A DNA stretch of 64,000 nt from Puffinus mauretanicus (lineage: Eukaryota > Chordata > Aves > Procellariiformes > Procellariidae), in contig JAJKFH010000374.1 in the NCBI GenBank assembly GCA_023333565.1, positions 5,084,001 through 5,148,000 of the forward strand, given 5' to 3'. Of the stretch, positions 1 through 12,436 are shown piece after piece. The notes under the pieces were generated by a model. The model made no database searches, was not told where the DNA came from, and was given only the letters and a program-made list of their open reading frames with translations. The position numbers and the translations under genes are program-made. The stretch's first letter is position 1. Each line of letters opens with the position of its first letter.

Positions 1-267
1 TTGTTAAAAGTCATAGAAAGACACGATGAAGAAAAAGAAAATGCAGCCAAATTTTTCTGAACTTCACTCATTACCAAGTTTAGTAGAAAAATGCCACACA
101 AACCTGTTTTAAAAACAAACAATAGCTCATTCTTATATTACCATTCACATTATTATCTTTACAGATCTACCTGTACTTAACAGTCACAAAGATATTACTT
201 AAAAATTATGACTTGATAGGAAGAACAGACAAAGTAGAATTCTTGGATTCTGTTCTGTAGAGATTAC
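1..267 (-). other. GTF2A1 intron 8, partial
   Basis: Intronic sequence after the donor of exon 8, cut by the window edge. I see no exon-like segment in it. Confidence 0.85.
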
Positions 268-357
268 CTTATCATACTGGCACACAACAACATTTTCTGT
301 ATCGAACAGTTCTTGTCCTTCCTCATCACTCACATCATCTTCACTGTTAAGAGGCTC
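268..357 (-). CDS. GTF2A1: GTF2A1 coding exon 8 (start of the beta-barrel)
   Basis: 90 bp, phase 0 to 0, residues 313-342. It encodes EPLNSEDDVSDEEGQELFDT and ends VVVCQYDK. The acceptor is GTTTCTTTCAG/GAG and the donor AAG/GTAATC. It is the beginning of the conserved C-terminal TFIIA domain that contacts TBP and DNA. The remaining strands are on the next exon, outside the window. Confidence 0.97.
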
Positions 358-2524
358 CTGAAAGAAACACACGCAAAAAGCTATGCTGTTTAGTAAGATC
401 AAAGCTGTAACTTCGATTACTCGCATCAGGCTACAGTCTTGCCTATGAACTATAGGACCTAAAATGCATTTGAGGTGGGGAATATTAGGCTTTCTAGCAC
501 AGGGCTGATGTACATACACTTCCTTCCTACCCTCCATCCTGAGACGATGTCCTTACCAATTTTAGTCTGGAACTTCAGTGTTCAGGCCAGATCCTGAGCA
601 CTGCAGCCTTTTGTCGCCGCAACCATTCTTGGTCCTTTACTGTAAATGTTCTGGTGCTTGCAATTTCTCTTTACAAAAAAATTTATCATTATGCAGATTT
701 TCATTTTTCTAAAGCATCTACGCAGTGGAAAGGCAACATCAGTCACATCACTCCCTATGTGCCATTAAAAATAGAAACTCTGTGACTTATTCATGTTTGA
801 TGTGCCACAAACAGAAACAGACCTCAACACACGCAGAAAGTTTTTATAGGAGGGGAAAAAAGATGCTTTAAAATGATCTTGCATAGATACATACAAAATA
901 ACTTCTCTAGACCTTCTAGAATGTATTTTGATGTCCCTTAAAAATTACTTTCATTTTTCCTTTTTCTGCTAACACTCTGTTCCAGCAGAAATTTTTTTTT
1001 AATCTCATGTAAATAATAAATATTTCAAAAGCTAAAACAATCTCTAAAATGCAAAACAACTTTTCTGAAGTCTTCTGTATAATCCTCATCTTCCACCTAC
1101 TCCCAAATATATAAGCTAAATAGGGGAGATGCTAGTGAGAGAAGAAAAAGGTGTACTAGAGGTCCTAATTCCTTCCAAAGTAATGGTATATTTAAGTGAC
1201 TTCCAAAGCTTTACGGAACTGGTCCACCCATTAAGTAACTGCTGATGAACAAAGGTAGCAAAAATAACAGGCAATCTCTGGCATGCTGTTAATAAAGTCT
1301 TGGCATATAAAAAAATCCATATAAAAAAATCAGTCCACAAGAAAGCTAGCATTAAAGCACTATTAAAGAACACTTAATATTTAAGCATGATGACCTATAC
1401 TTAATAAGGCAAGTATTAAAACATTCAAACTGACATCAATGCTGATCAATATAATGGATAAGTGATGTGAACCCAACCTGTAACTTGTAACAGAAAAATA
1501 CTGTTAGACACCACTGTAGATGTACTACATAAAACCTGATTTAACTCCTTGGTAAAAATTACAAGTTTTACCTGCATATACTGCATGGGTGATACAGACT
1601 GAAATGCTACGTATGCTCCTCATATTGGCATTTTAAATGGAATCTTAAAATAATTGGAAAGGCTGCAGAGAACTGTGGAAGTGATCTGACAGTTCAAAAT
1701 GCATTTTAGGGATAGATTTAGGGAATATCAAGTTTCCTGTCAGAGACTGAAATAACAGTATTTTTAGCTTGTTAGTATCCCTCCTCCACTCTTTTTTTAA
1801 AATTTCTTATTCTTGTGGGGCTTTTTGGTGCAGCACACCAAAACTTAGTAGGAACCACTGGCTCAAGTCCGAAACCAAGCAAATTCAAAGTCTAAATTAA
1901 GCACATATTGTTAAGATTGCAACAAGTTACAAAGAATATTCAATCCTGCTCCTATCTCCTGATTTCATTAAATCAAGGTCAGATGTGTTTCTAGAGTGCT
2001 TTATAATCAAATTTGAGTTCTCAGGCTTGTTCTAGTGTAACAGAAAGCAAGGGAACATCAGTGAGATACAGGTAAGACTACACCTATTGATCCCCTCAGT
2101 GAACTAAATATATGCTCTCCTTTTTGTCAATCTTCCTAACACCTTGCTTTTGTATGCACTCAGTCCCAGGTAGGGTTGACTATTTCTGTTTGCTTATGAA
2201 GGTTTTACAATTTCATGGCTGACCTCTCAATAAGATCAGTAACATTACTGCTGAAGTTTTTAAAAGGGCATTCACAACAATTAACAGTTTTTGCTGTGCC
2301 GCCCGCCTTCCCCAGCTGCATTTCAAGGTGCTTTGCTAATACACACCATTTCCACAACTTCAATATGGGAAATAAAGAACTTGAAGTACAAGGATAAAAG
2401 TTATGTTCTTAAAATTTCTGGAATATAATATTATTTGAAGCATATAGTTTTCTTTCAAATATTGCAAAAAAATTGAAATGAAACACAAGCATGCTCTCGT
2501 CTTCTGAAATAATGTTAAGTTTAC
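358..2524 (-). other. GTF2A1 intron 7
   Basis: AT-rich intron with no recognisable coding, RNA or repeat element. The short open frames on both strands have no matching splice phases or family resemblance. Confidence 0.85.
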
Positions 2525-2845
2525 CTCTTCAACTTGACCATCTTCACCCCCATCTTTTTCTTTGTCTTCCTCTTCATCATCATCATAGTCTTCTTCCTCA
2601 TCTTCTTCTTCTTCTGATGATGTGTCCCCTGCTCCATCAACTTGGAGAACAAGTGGTGCTTGTGGTTGTGCCTGTTGTTGTTGTGGTTGCTGCTGACCAG
2701 CTGCAGGAATCTGTGCTTGAGCTGGTGTAGGGGCAGCCACTGTTGTAGGTATGACTTGTGTTTTATTTCCTGTAAACAGGATCTGCTGAGGCTGAATAAT
2801 CACTCCCGTCTGCTGGGAAATCCCTCCAGGGATAGGAGCCAAAAC
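2525..2845 (-). CDS. GTF2A1: GTF2A1 coding exon 7 (Taspase-1 site and acidic region)
   Basis: 321 bp, phase 0 to 0, residues 206-312. It begins VLAPIPGGIS and carries the Gln-rich end of the alpha part. It then carries QVDGAGD, the Taspase-1 recognition motif, with the scissile bond between Asp275 (2,636-2,638) and Gly276 (2,633-2,635). A run of Glu/Asp follows (TSSEEEEDEEEDYDDDEEED) and the exon ends GQVEE at donor GAG/GTAAAC. In the family, cleavage here yields TFIIA alpha and beta. Human has Thr at the second position after the cut and this sequence has Ala, a position where the motif is permissive. Confidence 0.97.
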
Positions 2846-3708
2846 CTGATGGAATATCATTGCAAGTACTATGACTGCTAACATAACAGACTACCACATC
2901 ACTTACAGAAAACAATTAAAGCGTATCAATCTTACTTGCACTAATTAGAGAAACAAGACTTACAAATATTCTACCTATATCAGATACATAATTTAATCTT
3001 CAACAACATACCTTCTTTCACTACTCGCTGTTCATTTTGCATTGCTAAATCTAAGAAAACCTACTGTCTTTCCATTCTAAAATGCTACCACTACTGCCAC
3101 ACCTGAGTTCCAAGCACAGGAGAGGAATGTTTAAAGTAAACGATTATTTTTAAACCTTCTCTATAAAACATTTAAACTCTCTACAAATTGTTATTCATGC
3201 TTAAACTGCAAAACTGTGACACAATGCTAAAGTCAAGGCTTACACAGTCTGGACACACAGTTGACCTTGTAGCTGAACAAGAATCCTCGTAAAACATACT
3301 GTATTCACTACTAAAATAACCAAGGAGGATGTGTATGTGTGTTTTAGGTATTTTCTTCTATATGTTATGTGACACAGAATCATTTTAACCAATAGACACA
3401 TTTTTAAAAGGATGTAAACTAGGATTATGCACATAGTGTAACTGTCATCAGGGGACGCACAAAAGAGATTTTAAACTGCAGCCAGTCAGACTTTGGCGAA
3501 AATGAAAGTGACACTGAAAACGACATTTCAAAATTGTTCATTTTTAAAAAACACACTTCTTAACACAATTCTCTCTTTTTTTTTTTTTTAAACATACCAT
3601 TTCTGACTTTGTGTTCTATTTCAATTTGCTCACAAAAATGCAAGCCTCTTTAGTAACTACTGTAATTTTTTTTCTTTCAAGTGTACCTATTCAAAAATTT
3701 TTCTTTAC
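2846..3708 (-). other. GTF2A1 intron 6
   Basis: Short AT-rich intron. The only distinctive feature is a run of 14 T on the plus strand at 3,576-3,589. Confidence 0.85.
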
Positions 3709-3842
3709 CTGCTGTATAACAGGTGCTTGTACTCCACCAGGCTGCATTTGTGGTATGACCTGCTGCTGTAGAACAACTGGCTGCTGTGGTTGAATGATAT
3801 ACTGAGCTCCATTTGCAGTTCTAACTACTTGGAGGATCTGGC
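3709..3842 (-). CDS. GTF2A1: GTF2A1 coding exon 6
   Basis: 134 bp, phase 1 in and phase 0 out. It encodes GQILQVVRTANGAQYIIQPQ and continues to QPGGVQAPVIQQ. The acceptor is TATTACAG/GCC and the donor CAGCAG/GTAAAG. The frame stays open and matches the human linker segment. Confidence 0.95.
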
Positions 3843-5702
3843 CTGTAATAAAATAAATATCAAATTGATCAAATGTAGAAATTCACTTTTAAAATTATCT
3901 TAGTTTAGAAGCTTGTCTCCTGGAAAAACACCAATGACAATTAAAGGAGAGCATTTATGTTTCACCAGTGAAAAGATACTATGCTATAGCAGCTGTGTCA
4001 GAAACAAAGAACTAATAGGGTTGTTTACCATCTATGTATGATCGTGAGGTATGCGATCCAAAACTAAATTTACGTGTGCAAACCAAAGTCTAATCCTTTA
4101 ACACAGCACAGTATTTTAAACATTAGCTCCCACTTATGAACATACCTCACGTTTCAAAAGATAGATTTTACAGATAGAAAGACATATGAACATATACCAA
4201 AATAGGAACACAGGTATTCACACCACAAAAATTCTATCCACTGCTAATAATGTGGTATTTCCAGGGTCCTGTCAGATGATGTCCCTTCCTCAGATTCTTT
4301 TCCCTCCACAAAATTACAAAAAATTCCTGTATGCATAACTTTTTTTGCGGTATTATCGTCCAGTTGCCTTTTTGAAAAAAAACAAACAAACCAACCAAAA
4401 AAAACCCCAAAAAACAAAACTATCTTTACACTTATTATCCACTTCTCCTTTCTGTTCCCATAATGCCTGTACTCGATTTTCTTTTATTATCCTATTCCTT
4501 TATCATTTTATACCTTTCCTCACTTCACAAAATATGTCTAAGACACACACACCTTTGGAGACGGCCTCCAACTCTGAAAAGCAAGAGCTAAGATATATAC
4601 CAACATTAGTTTTTCACATTTCTAATCAGAAAGATGGAGAAGAAATTAAATTAGATAATCCTGAACTTCATACATTTCCCTCAAAGACTGACTTTATTTC
4701 CTGTTCTCCCTCCACAGCAAAATGCAAAGCCCTATTTACTGAAATAACTAAGAATATCTGAAAAAAGGGACTACCCTAGCGCCTTGTTTAAGAAAACTTA
4801 CTATAAATATTTGTAACTGAATAAAAATAATTATGACTAGAAGAAAAGTAACAAATGTGAGCTGCAGATTATTCTATGCTATGAGGAACATAGATGTGCT
4901 CCCTTAAAAATTGGAAAGATTTGAATTTCTAGAACAGTTACACATTTATTTCAACTACATATCCATTAAACATTCAAATGTTTAAAGCAGAGAGGTTAAG
5001 TCTTAGGTGATTCTGAGCAGACTAGATGAATTACTCTGGCAAAACCAGCAACTGATTCTAGAAAATGAGCTTTCTCAGATCTTCCTTTACTCTCCACATC
5101 GAATAGATCTAGAATCAAGCTTATAAAATCAGCATAATACAAAAGCACATGAGGCACCAGACATGCTGTTCATAAAAGTAACATTTAATTATATTCTAAA
5201 TGTTCAGCATGACAGTATTTAAAAATGATAAATCTAAAATAAAATTAACATTGCTGGCAAAATCAGAAATTCCACTGTGTTTGCTTAGCAGGTACGAGAA
5301 ACCTTAAGACATTCCTCATCTGAACTCACAGATAAAGCAACCCTGCTTTTTTATAACCAGTCTAGTACCTGTGCTCAGATCATCCATCACAAAGCTCACA
5401 AATATGTGAAGGGGGAAGACAGCAACGCCTGTCTTCGTGCTTCATGCGCTTCTCTAAAAAGTGGGGAAAACTTGCACAGAATCTAACGCAGACCACTGTT
5501 AGGTCAGAACCACAAGGTTCGCAAGACTAGCAAGTCAGCGAGCAAAAGAGTCCAGGAGTCTAGTGAAGAGATTGCACAACGTTGTAAGGGTGGATTCCCA
5601 GGTTCTGCTTTTTAACAACATATAGCAGGGAGTAAAACCCAGAATTTCTCCCTCCCAAGCACCCTCAAAACCATTGTTTGATCTCAATATTAAGACAGTT
5701 AC
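3843..5702 (-). other. GTF2A1 intron 5
   Basis: AT-rich intron with an A/C-rich low-complexity patch at about 4,374-4,420 (AAAC and AACC units). The open frame running across this patch is low-complexity and I do not regard it as coding. Confidence 0.8.
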
Positions 5703-5778
5703 CTGAATTTGTAAGTATCTGCTGAACAGGAGTAACGCCAGCAGGGAGAGCCAACGTAGCTGCAGTGGCTGCAGCACT
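5703..5778 (-). CDS. GTF2A1: GTF2A1 coding exon 5
   Basis: 76 bp, phase 0 in and phase 1 out. It encodes SAAATAATLALPAGVTPVQQ then ILTNS. The acceptor is TATTTCAG/AGTG and the donor TTCAG/GTAACT. It is part of the hydrophobic/Gln linker of TFIIA alpha and is nearly identical to human over its length. Confidence 0.95.
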
Positions 5779-7926
5779 CTGAAATACAAGAAAAGCTTTT
5801 TAACCACAGACATCATTGCCAGTGCTTCATCTCACAACATGTTGCCTGAAAACATGTACCTTTTTATTGCTGTTTACAATGTTTGCATGCAAGTTTCTGC
5901 AGCTATTGAAATGCAGGCATGAATCAACTGTACATTATACCACATATAAAAGTTATTCTCCTTCTTCCTTAATAGGAAGTAGACTGAAGCAACAATCACT
6001 AAGCATCACACCTTAACCCAGTTCCACACGGTTTCTTGGTTTATCTGCAAGCTCTGCAGATTTTTTTTCTCCTCTGTCTTCTCTGCTGATCTACTAATAA
6101 AGTACAATACTGCATTGCTCATGTGGCACTTTTACTTACACTTTTTCAAAGCAGCTAAAGATATGGGCCTACAAATCTGAAGAAACATAAGGTACTGACG
6201 CAATGATCATATTCGCCTGTCTTGTTTTCGCAAGGAGCAGTAATCAGGTTTGCACTTTTCTTCATTCTGTAAATGATTTGCATTTCAAGTCCCACATAAC
6301 ACAGCTCTTCTGAGTGAATATACAAATACAGTGTACTAACTGTTCACAGAATGACTAATTCTTTCTCTCAAGACAGCTGGTTAGAAGAGAAATCCAAAGA
6401 CTCTCAATGGGTAATGATTTGAGCTTACAAGTAAACTGAATTCCAACACAATTATGGGAGCTCCAAACACAAAAATCTGCATTAAGTCCTTAATCGCAGA
6501 GGCAGATGGCCTTCTCCAGAGACATCTCCATTTCAAGGGTCTAACTTCAGCTGCCTATGGAAAAGCCTCCCTTTCCCCACTATAAAGGAACCATGGCTGA
6601 TTACTCTTTGCTACTGAAAGGATTTAAACTTTATTACTGGGTAGAGTGCATACCTCCTGTTTATAAGAAATATGATCTCCCCGTATTGGCTGATCAATAT
6701 AGTTACAACTGCCAAAATCAGAGATCACCAAGCAAAACTGAAAAGTGCTTGTCTGCATCCTCACGTCCCAGACAAAGGTAGATGAATAAACTCTCGTTAC
6801 TCTCTGCCTTCCAAGATATTCAAGGTCTGTCAGATCCATTCTTTAATACCAACTTAAATGTTTCTAATAACACACACAATAATTCCAAATCGATTCTGTA
6901 ACTATTTACTGCACAGTTGCCTTCTGCAGTATACAATTCATCTACACTTTGACAGCTGCAGAGTTTTAAAAGCATGGCATAGTCATTTTTCCAATACCCA
7001 TCAACAAGATCTAACTGAATGAGACAGAAAAAAATGTTTAACTATTGGACTGGGGAAGTTACAAGTCACATTGAAATGGTTGTAAAACATGTAAGAAAAA
7101 GGTAGATGTTAATGTGCTCTTGGCCTCTGGGTAAATCATGCTATTTAAGTATAAAAGTTCAGGTTTTTTCTATAGTAAGGTCAGCAGGTAATGGAGGAGT
7201 GAAGCCTGCTGCGGCAGCTTTGACTAGTCATGAAACTTTGTTTCATGTGCTTTTACCATAAAAGTGGTAAGAATGTAATGAATTCTGGACTTAATACACA
7301 TATTTAATTTGTATTAGCTGTTGTTTTCATTGCTTTGCAAGCAATTTTTTTGTTTACGTTAAGCCAGGGCACTTCAAGCAAGATAACCAAAATTAACCTC
7401 TACAGGTAAAAACTGCAAGAAAAGGGACCAGACTCAGTTTTATATGCTATTACAAAATTAGTGAATCAAATTAATGTGACCAGAAAAGACTGATGTGAAT
7501 TGCTAAATAATCTCTCATTTGATATAAGCTTAAGTTTCAGAGTAGTTAATGTTTTTTTCCTGCATCTAGCAAATACAGTATGCTTGCATCAGTTAATAGT
7601 GTTGTGTTGATATATGACGAGCACATCATCATGCAGATTTATACCAACAGTACTCCAATTTCTGATTTTAAAAAAAGTTTTGGTTAAACACATTTAAAGC
7701 AGAGGATTAAGGTAAGTCCTAGATTTGTTATCAAAACTAAAGTCCTGGATTACTTCCTAGATTGTCAGTGCAGTTGAAAACTCAGAAAGATGGCAGACAG
7801 CTTTACCAGTGTGTCCTAAATTACTTTTAAGCATCTGATGACTAATACCAGATTCGTGTTTACTATTTAATCAAAACAACTTACATAATGACAGCATATG
7901 CATGTATAAACTTCTGATTTTCTTAC
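5779..7926 (-). other. GTF2A1 intron 4
   Basis: AT-rich intron. It contains two adjacent small inverted repeats at 7,229-7,247 and 7,253-7,270. Nothing else is recognisable. Confidence 0.8.
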
Positions 7927-7991
7927 CATGCCTGACGCATTCATGTGTGGTATCAGCTTGGAATCTGGCACGATAACCTGCTGCTGAGGTG
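7927..7991 (-). CDS. GTF2A1: GTF2A1 coding exon 4
   Basis: 65 bp, phase 1 in and phase 0 out. It encodes APQQQVIVPDSKLIPHMNAS followed by GM, matching human QVIVPDSKLIQHMNASNM. The acceptor is TTTCTAG/CACC after a long T tract and the donor ATG/GTAAGA. Both flanking phases are compatible. Confidence 0.95.
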
Positions 7992-9420
7992 CTAGAAACA
8001 AAAAAAAAAAAGCATTTTATGAAAACTACGCAGTCTGCCCAAAATAACATCCAAGCCAGAATAACTTAGAAGGAGCATCATCCAAACATCAGATAAGCTT
8101 CATAACAAAAACAGCTACTGAGCAATCTCTGATCTTATTAAATTTTACTCTTAAGACAATATACAACAGCAGCCCTGAGAAGTGATATGACTATTTTGGC
8201 TTTACAGATCTTATTTCAAGGGCTTCTGTTACCTATTCTGACTCTCGGTAAAGCAAGATTTAAAATACGTTTCTGAAATTAAAGTTATCAGTGAAACGTT
8301 CATAAACTTGCTGATGTCCAGTATCAGAGTTCTCCAAAAACATCAATTGACAGTGGTTAACTCTTAAAACAGACTTAAGCAAGGATTGTTGCAAGATCAA
8401 GAGTGTGTTAACAGGATGCAGCAGTTAGCTTGAGTTAGGTCTAGTTAGCATAGCTGTTAGCATAAGCTCATGATCTTCACTGTCTTTCTAATGTAGCAGA
8501 AGCAGATGAAATATGATCAAACCAGTCCCAAACAACAAAATAGTTTTGGTGTGCTAAAGGAAACAGATAACTAAACTATGCAAACAACCTGTTGATCATC
8601 TAGAAGTGCAAAAGAGTCCAAGTCTACGGAACAAGCAGGTTGTCAGTGCTAGTATCAGCGGCAGTAAATGGGAAAATGAGAGCGCAATTTGAACAAACTA
8701 ATCATTGGCAAGGTATTCTCCATCCAATCCTATAACCAAGGGCACTTAAGAATACTGGGGATAACTGAGAGTTTCTGGAAAAGATTCTGAGGAGGGAAGC
8801 CCCACAACCTTGCACCAAGATCTGAGGCCATCTTCCAACTTTCAGGGAACCCAGGGAGGGCAAAAGAGCCCAAGGAAATCTCGTGACCCTGTGCCAGGAC
8901 CATACACAGGACAGCAGGAATCACCATGCCGATCGTCCTGATCTCTCCCTGGGACTGCACCAGGTCGTGCAAGGAACTACTACACCATCTCTCCCATGGA
9001 ACAGGGAAGTCAAGTAATTCATAAAACTGCATGTCTGTGATTAAAGTGCTTTGATATCCTAATTTCATTTAGCCTCCACACTGTCATTTGGTCAAAAGCC
9101 ACAACAATTGGGCAACAATAAATCAGTTTTAAGCGTATTACTATAGGCAGGATCTTATTCCACCCTAAGACACAAACGGGAGGACAGGGACCTCCATATT
9201 AATGGAAGGAAACCTGGCGAGTAGAATCACAGCTATTCAGCTAAGGAGCCACTAGAGGTCTTGGTGAGCAGACTTTCCAGGCTCTGCTGACCGTAACTTA
9301 AGCTGAGAAACCAGGATCATTTGAAGCCACGTGTATTTAGGGGTCTTAATCTCAAAATTAATTTTATCCCAACAGTCGAAATTGATTTATGTCCAGCCAA
9401 AATACAAAGTACTATAAGAA

Positions 9421-9510
9421 GAAAAAAAAACAAAATAACAAAAAAACCCACAACAAAACAAAAAAAACCCACACACAAACAAAAAAAACAAGGAAACACA
9501 AGGAAAAAAA
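9421..9510. repeat. A/C-rich low-complexity tract
   Basis: Runs of A interrupted by C and CC (AAAACCCACA-type units) over about 90 bp. Open frames here encode Lys/Thr/Asn-rich low-complexity peptides and are not genes. Confidence 0.85.
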
Positions 9511-9568
9511 GCACCAACAGCAAGTTCTTGTTGCACCAGTTCTCTTCTGTTCTGACTATATGGTGGTT

Positions 9569-9607
9569 GGGTTTTGGGTTTTTTTGGGGGGGAGGGTAGG
9601 GGAGGGG
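9569..9607 (+). other. Candidate G-quadruplex motif in GTF2A1 intron 3
   Basis: Six G runs of three or more on the plus strand: 9,569-9,571, 9,576-9,578, 9,586-9,592, 9,594-9,596, 9,599-9,602 and 9,604-9,607. The last four are separated by loops of only 1, 2 and 1 nt, which fits the usual G4 pattern. The G-rich strand is opposite to the GTF2A1 transcript, so a structure would form in DNA rather than in the pre-mRNA. Confidence 0.6.
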
Positions 9608-10483
9608 ATCAACTCATAGCTATCTTTTATGCCTATGACAACATAGGTTCTGATCCATGAAATCTGATAAAAAGACTGAAGTCTGTGACTGACTACCACA
9701 GATAAATATTTTATGTCACAATTTTAACAGCACACTGAAAACTCAACTCAAGCATTTCGCAGGTGGCAATTTGTTTACACAGCATATATGCAGTAAAATC
9801 CAGTGGTGTTTATCTTAGTTTTCAAATGAAACTGTAATTGGTGAAAATGTTTCCCTTAAATTATTAATGGAGAATACACGAGGCAATAATTACAAGAAAC
9901 AATACTGTTATGGCTAGCTAAAATATACCTTGAACAGTCACACCTACACAGTGTGCAATCTTTTAAGACCACAAAAATACCCAGCCATTATGCTTTTCAC
10001 TTGAAACTTGTTCTAACATGAAAAACATCTCCTACATATACTCAGACTGTTATACAAGTATTTTTCATGTCCTAGCATCCACTTACGCTAAACAATAATT
10101 TTTTTTTTTAAATTAATTTGCTCCTAATGACATTACTACCTCATGACTAAATTGTCAACTGCATATGCATATTGGCTTGAAATTACAGAGCTGCTAATGG
10201 ATTTTTGACAGAATCTGGAAGTCACGTATTCTGAAAACATAACTTACGTAGCAGAAGACCAAGAGAAGAATTCAGCTTTTCCAAAATCTTCTGAAGAATA
10301 TGACTAACACAAATACCAAGGTAACTCTCTTGACCCATTAAATAGAGGCAAGTAGAAACAAATTTTAACATAAAGTCACAAAGTTATCCATCAGATAAAC
10401 GTCCTGCCCTAGATTTAGAATATGATAAGTAGTTGGTCTAACTTGAGAGTCTTTTGCCAGAGAGATTAGAGAGTAAGTCTGAC

Positions 10484-10691
10484 CTTGCTGAGATGCTGGA
10501 ATAAGGACCTGTTGTGGCTGAGACTGCTGCTGGACAGTCTGCTGTGGCTGAGGTTGTGTGTGATGGTGGTGGTGATGATGCTGCTGTTGCTGCTGCTGCT
10601 GTTGCTGCTGTTGCACCTGCAACAAAAGCTGCTGCTCTTCTGAATGGAAGCCATCTACAGCCTTGGACTGCATCAGCTTGTTCTCCCACAG
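10484..10691 (-). CDS. GTF2A1: GTF2A1 coding exon 3 (poly-Gln/poly-His linker)
   Basis: 208 bp, phase 0 in and phase 1 out. It opens LWENKLMQSKAVDGFHSEEQ, completing the helical domain. It then runs into 11 glutamines (residues 71-81, CAG interrupted by CAA) followed directly by 7 histidines (82-88, CAY), then Gln/Pro-rich linker ending VLIPASQQ. The acceptor is AACTAG/CTG and the donor CAAG/GTCAGA. The open frame continues past the donor to a stop at 10,365, but the residues beyond QQ do not match the family, so the splice is preferred. The linker is removed or divergent in many TFIIA homologues; Gln and His counts vary between species. Confidence 0.95.
10565..10617. repeat. Coding CAG/CAA and CAY trinucleotide tract
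   Basis: Within GTF2A1 exon 3. On the coding strand 11 Gln codons in the order CAA, CAG2, CAA, CAG4, CAA, CAG2 are followed by seven His codons (CAT/CAC). Three CAA interruptions break the pure CAG runs to at most four units, which should limit length instability. Confidence 0.9.
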
Positions 10692-12436
10692 CTAGTTTGG
10701 AACAGGAAAGAGACACCTCTGTATACGGTTTTTACTCAACAGAATTTGTAATAATATAAAGACAGTACTCCAAAATCGAATTTGTTTTCACTGTTTATCT
10801 TGTGCAGCCTACTTTGTCAAAAAGCCCTTAGGCAAATACAGACTGAAGAGAGAACTCCACAGAGGTAATGTTTTAAGAAGAGGAATTAAATATCCCTTAA
10901 GAATTATCAGTCCAAGCTTAAGCTTTAACATTCTTTCTTTCTTCCATGTGAGGAAGATTCGTAACAACCCTAATAGAAGCATGAATAGAGATAAACTGGT
11001 AACTTTAAATTAGCCTTCAAGTTTTCACTTCTCTATCTTCTTTCTTTCTTACCTCTTTAATCACAAAAGTAATTCTTTACTACAGCTTTCTTCAAGCCAT
11101 TTCTTCCTGGAACTCGTCAATAAAAGTTGCTTGACGACTACTGCCTCATAACACACTTCAACAAAAACTACCAGTATACCTAAGATAATGCCTCTGTACA
11201 AGCATTTACACCGTTTTTACCACAGTATCAAACTCAGCTTCTCCAGTCCTTCAGTTCTTGATGTCAGCTGACATGTCTCCTAAGAAAAGCCACACATGCA
11301 AAAAAAGCAGCTCTTGCAAAAATACAGCAATGCAAGTATTCATAATACATCAGAGTCAAAAAGACTACAGGCACCCAGGACTCCCGATTTCAAATGCTGC
11401 TTAGGGCTCCCTAAGCCCTCCTCTTCAATATTTCATTTTCCTTCTTGTCTCTTTCCTCATTCAATCTTTTCTGACATCATTTGCAGAACACGTCTGTGAC
11501 ACAAACAACAAGGTGCTTTTCTTATAGCACTCACTCCATTTCCACCAAGCCAGGTCATGGTTTCATGGAAAAAAGCCTTCACCTGTTTCTGTCTAGCCAA
11601 ACTCAAAATTCCTTTGCCACTCCATCCATTTTTTAATACTTCAAAAATACTGAGAGTGCAAGACATCCGCCTTTCTGAAGAACTCCTTATTCAACAGCTG
11701 AGAAAAGCAGGCAGCTACCTTGCCAGTTTCCTTTTACTTTATTTCTTCCCTTTTTTTTTTTCTGCTTTTTCTCTTCCCTTTTGAAGGGCTTCTTTTACTC
11801 AGGAAGAATTTGAAGAAAGCCATAGGAGACCCATTAGAGCTCAGGTCAACATCCTGCCTTTCTTTTAGACCCTTGGTAACAGTTCAAACCCACTGTATGT
11901 AAAACAATTCTGAATCTGAGAGCTTCAGAAAAGTATGATGCACGCAGTGCAATTTATTACATACTACCCCCCAAAAACAATACTTTTGCAAACCACAAAC
12001 CATACATGCAAAAATCTGACAATGCATCCGACAGTGCAACTCCTCTTCTTCAGAAAGATAAAAACATTGAGCAGAACAGGTGTTTTATTTTTCCTACAGA
12101 GAAACCTTAAGAATTGTCTGCCTCTCAAATAAACAGATTTCCCCCTTTCTTTTTTAAAGATATAACGTTTTGGGAACTGCAGTAACACTGCGAATTCAGA
12201 TGCCTGCTGTTAGTTTATGTCAAGTTTGACATGCCAGATTAGGGAAAGTAAACAAGGTGAGTAGATCTCTCTATACAGCAGTGTAATTCAAATGATATGG
12301 GGCTACATATATGAAGATTAATACAATGCTTAGCTAGCTAAAAATTACTATTTTTACTGTGTACAACAGTAAGCAGATCTGAAAAACAATTGCTGTATTG
12401 GTCTATTAAAAAAAAAAATTCTAAGTTGCAACTTAC
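10692..12436 (-). other. GTF2A1 intron 2
   Basis: AT-rich intron. I see no recognisable element beyond short T tracts. Confidence 0.8.

Larger units (their letters stand above)
7992..10483 (-). other. GTF2A1 intron 3
   Basis: Holds an A/C-rich low-complexity block (9,421-9,510) followed by a G-run cluster (9,569-9,607). The stretch 8,730-9,070 is richer in G+C than its surroundings and may be an old repeat, but I cannot name it. Confidence 0.75.

Noticed and set aside
4345..4761. 138-codon plus-strand open frame
   Set aside because: Begins in an A/C-rich low-complexity tract, is antisense within a GTF2A1 intron and shows no family resemblance.
8730..9068. 112-codon minus-strand open frame in GTF2A1 intron 3
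   Set aside because: Not conserved with any protein I recognise and lacks compatible splice phases; possibly an old unidentified repeat.
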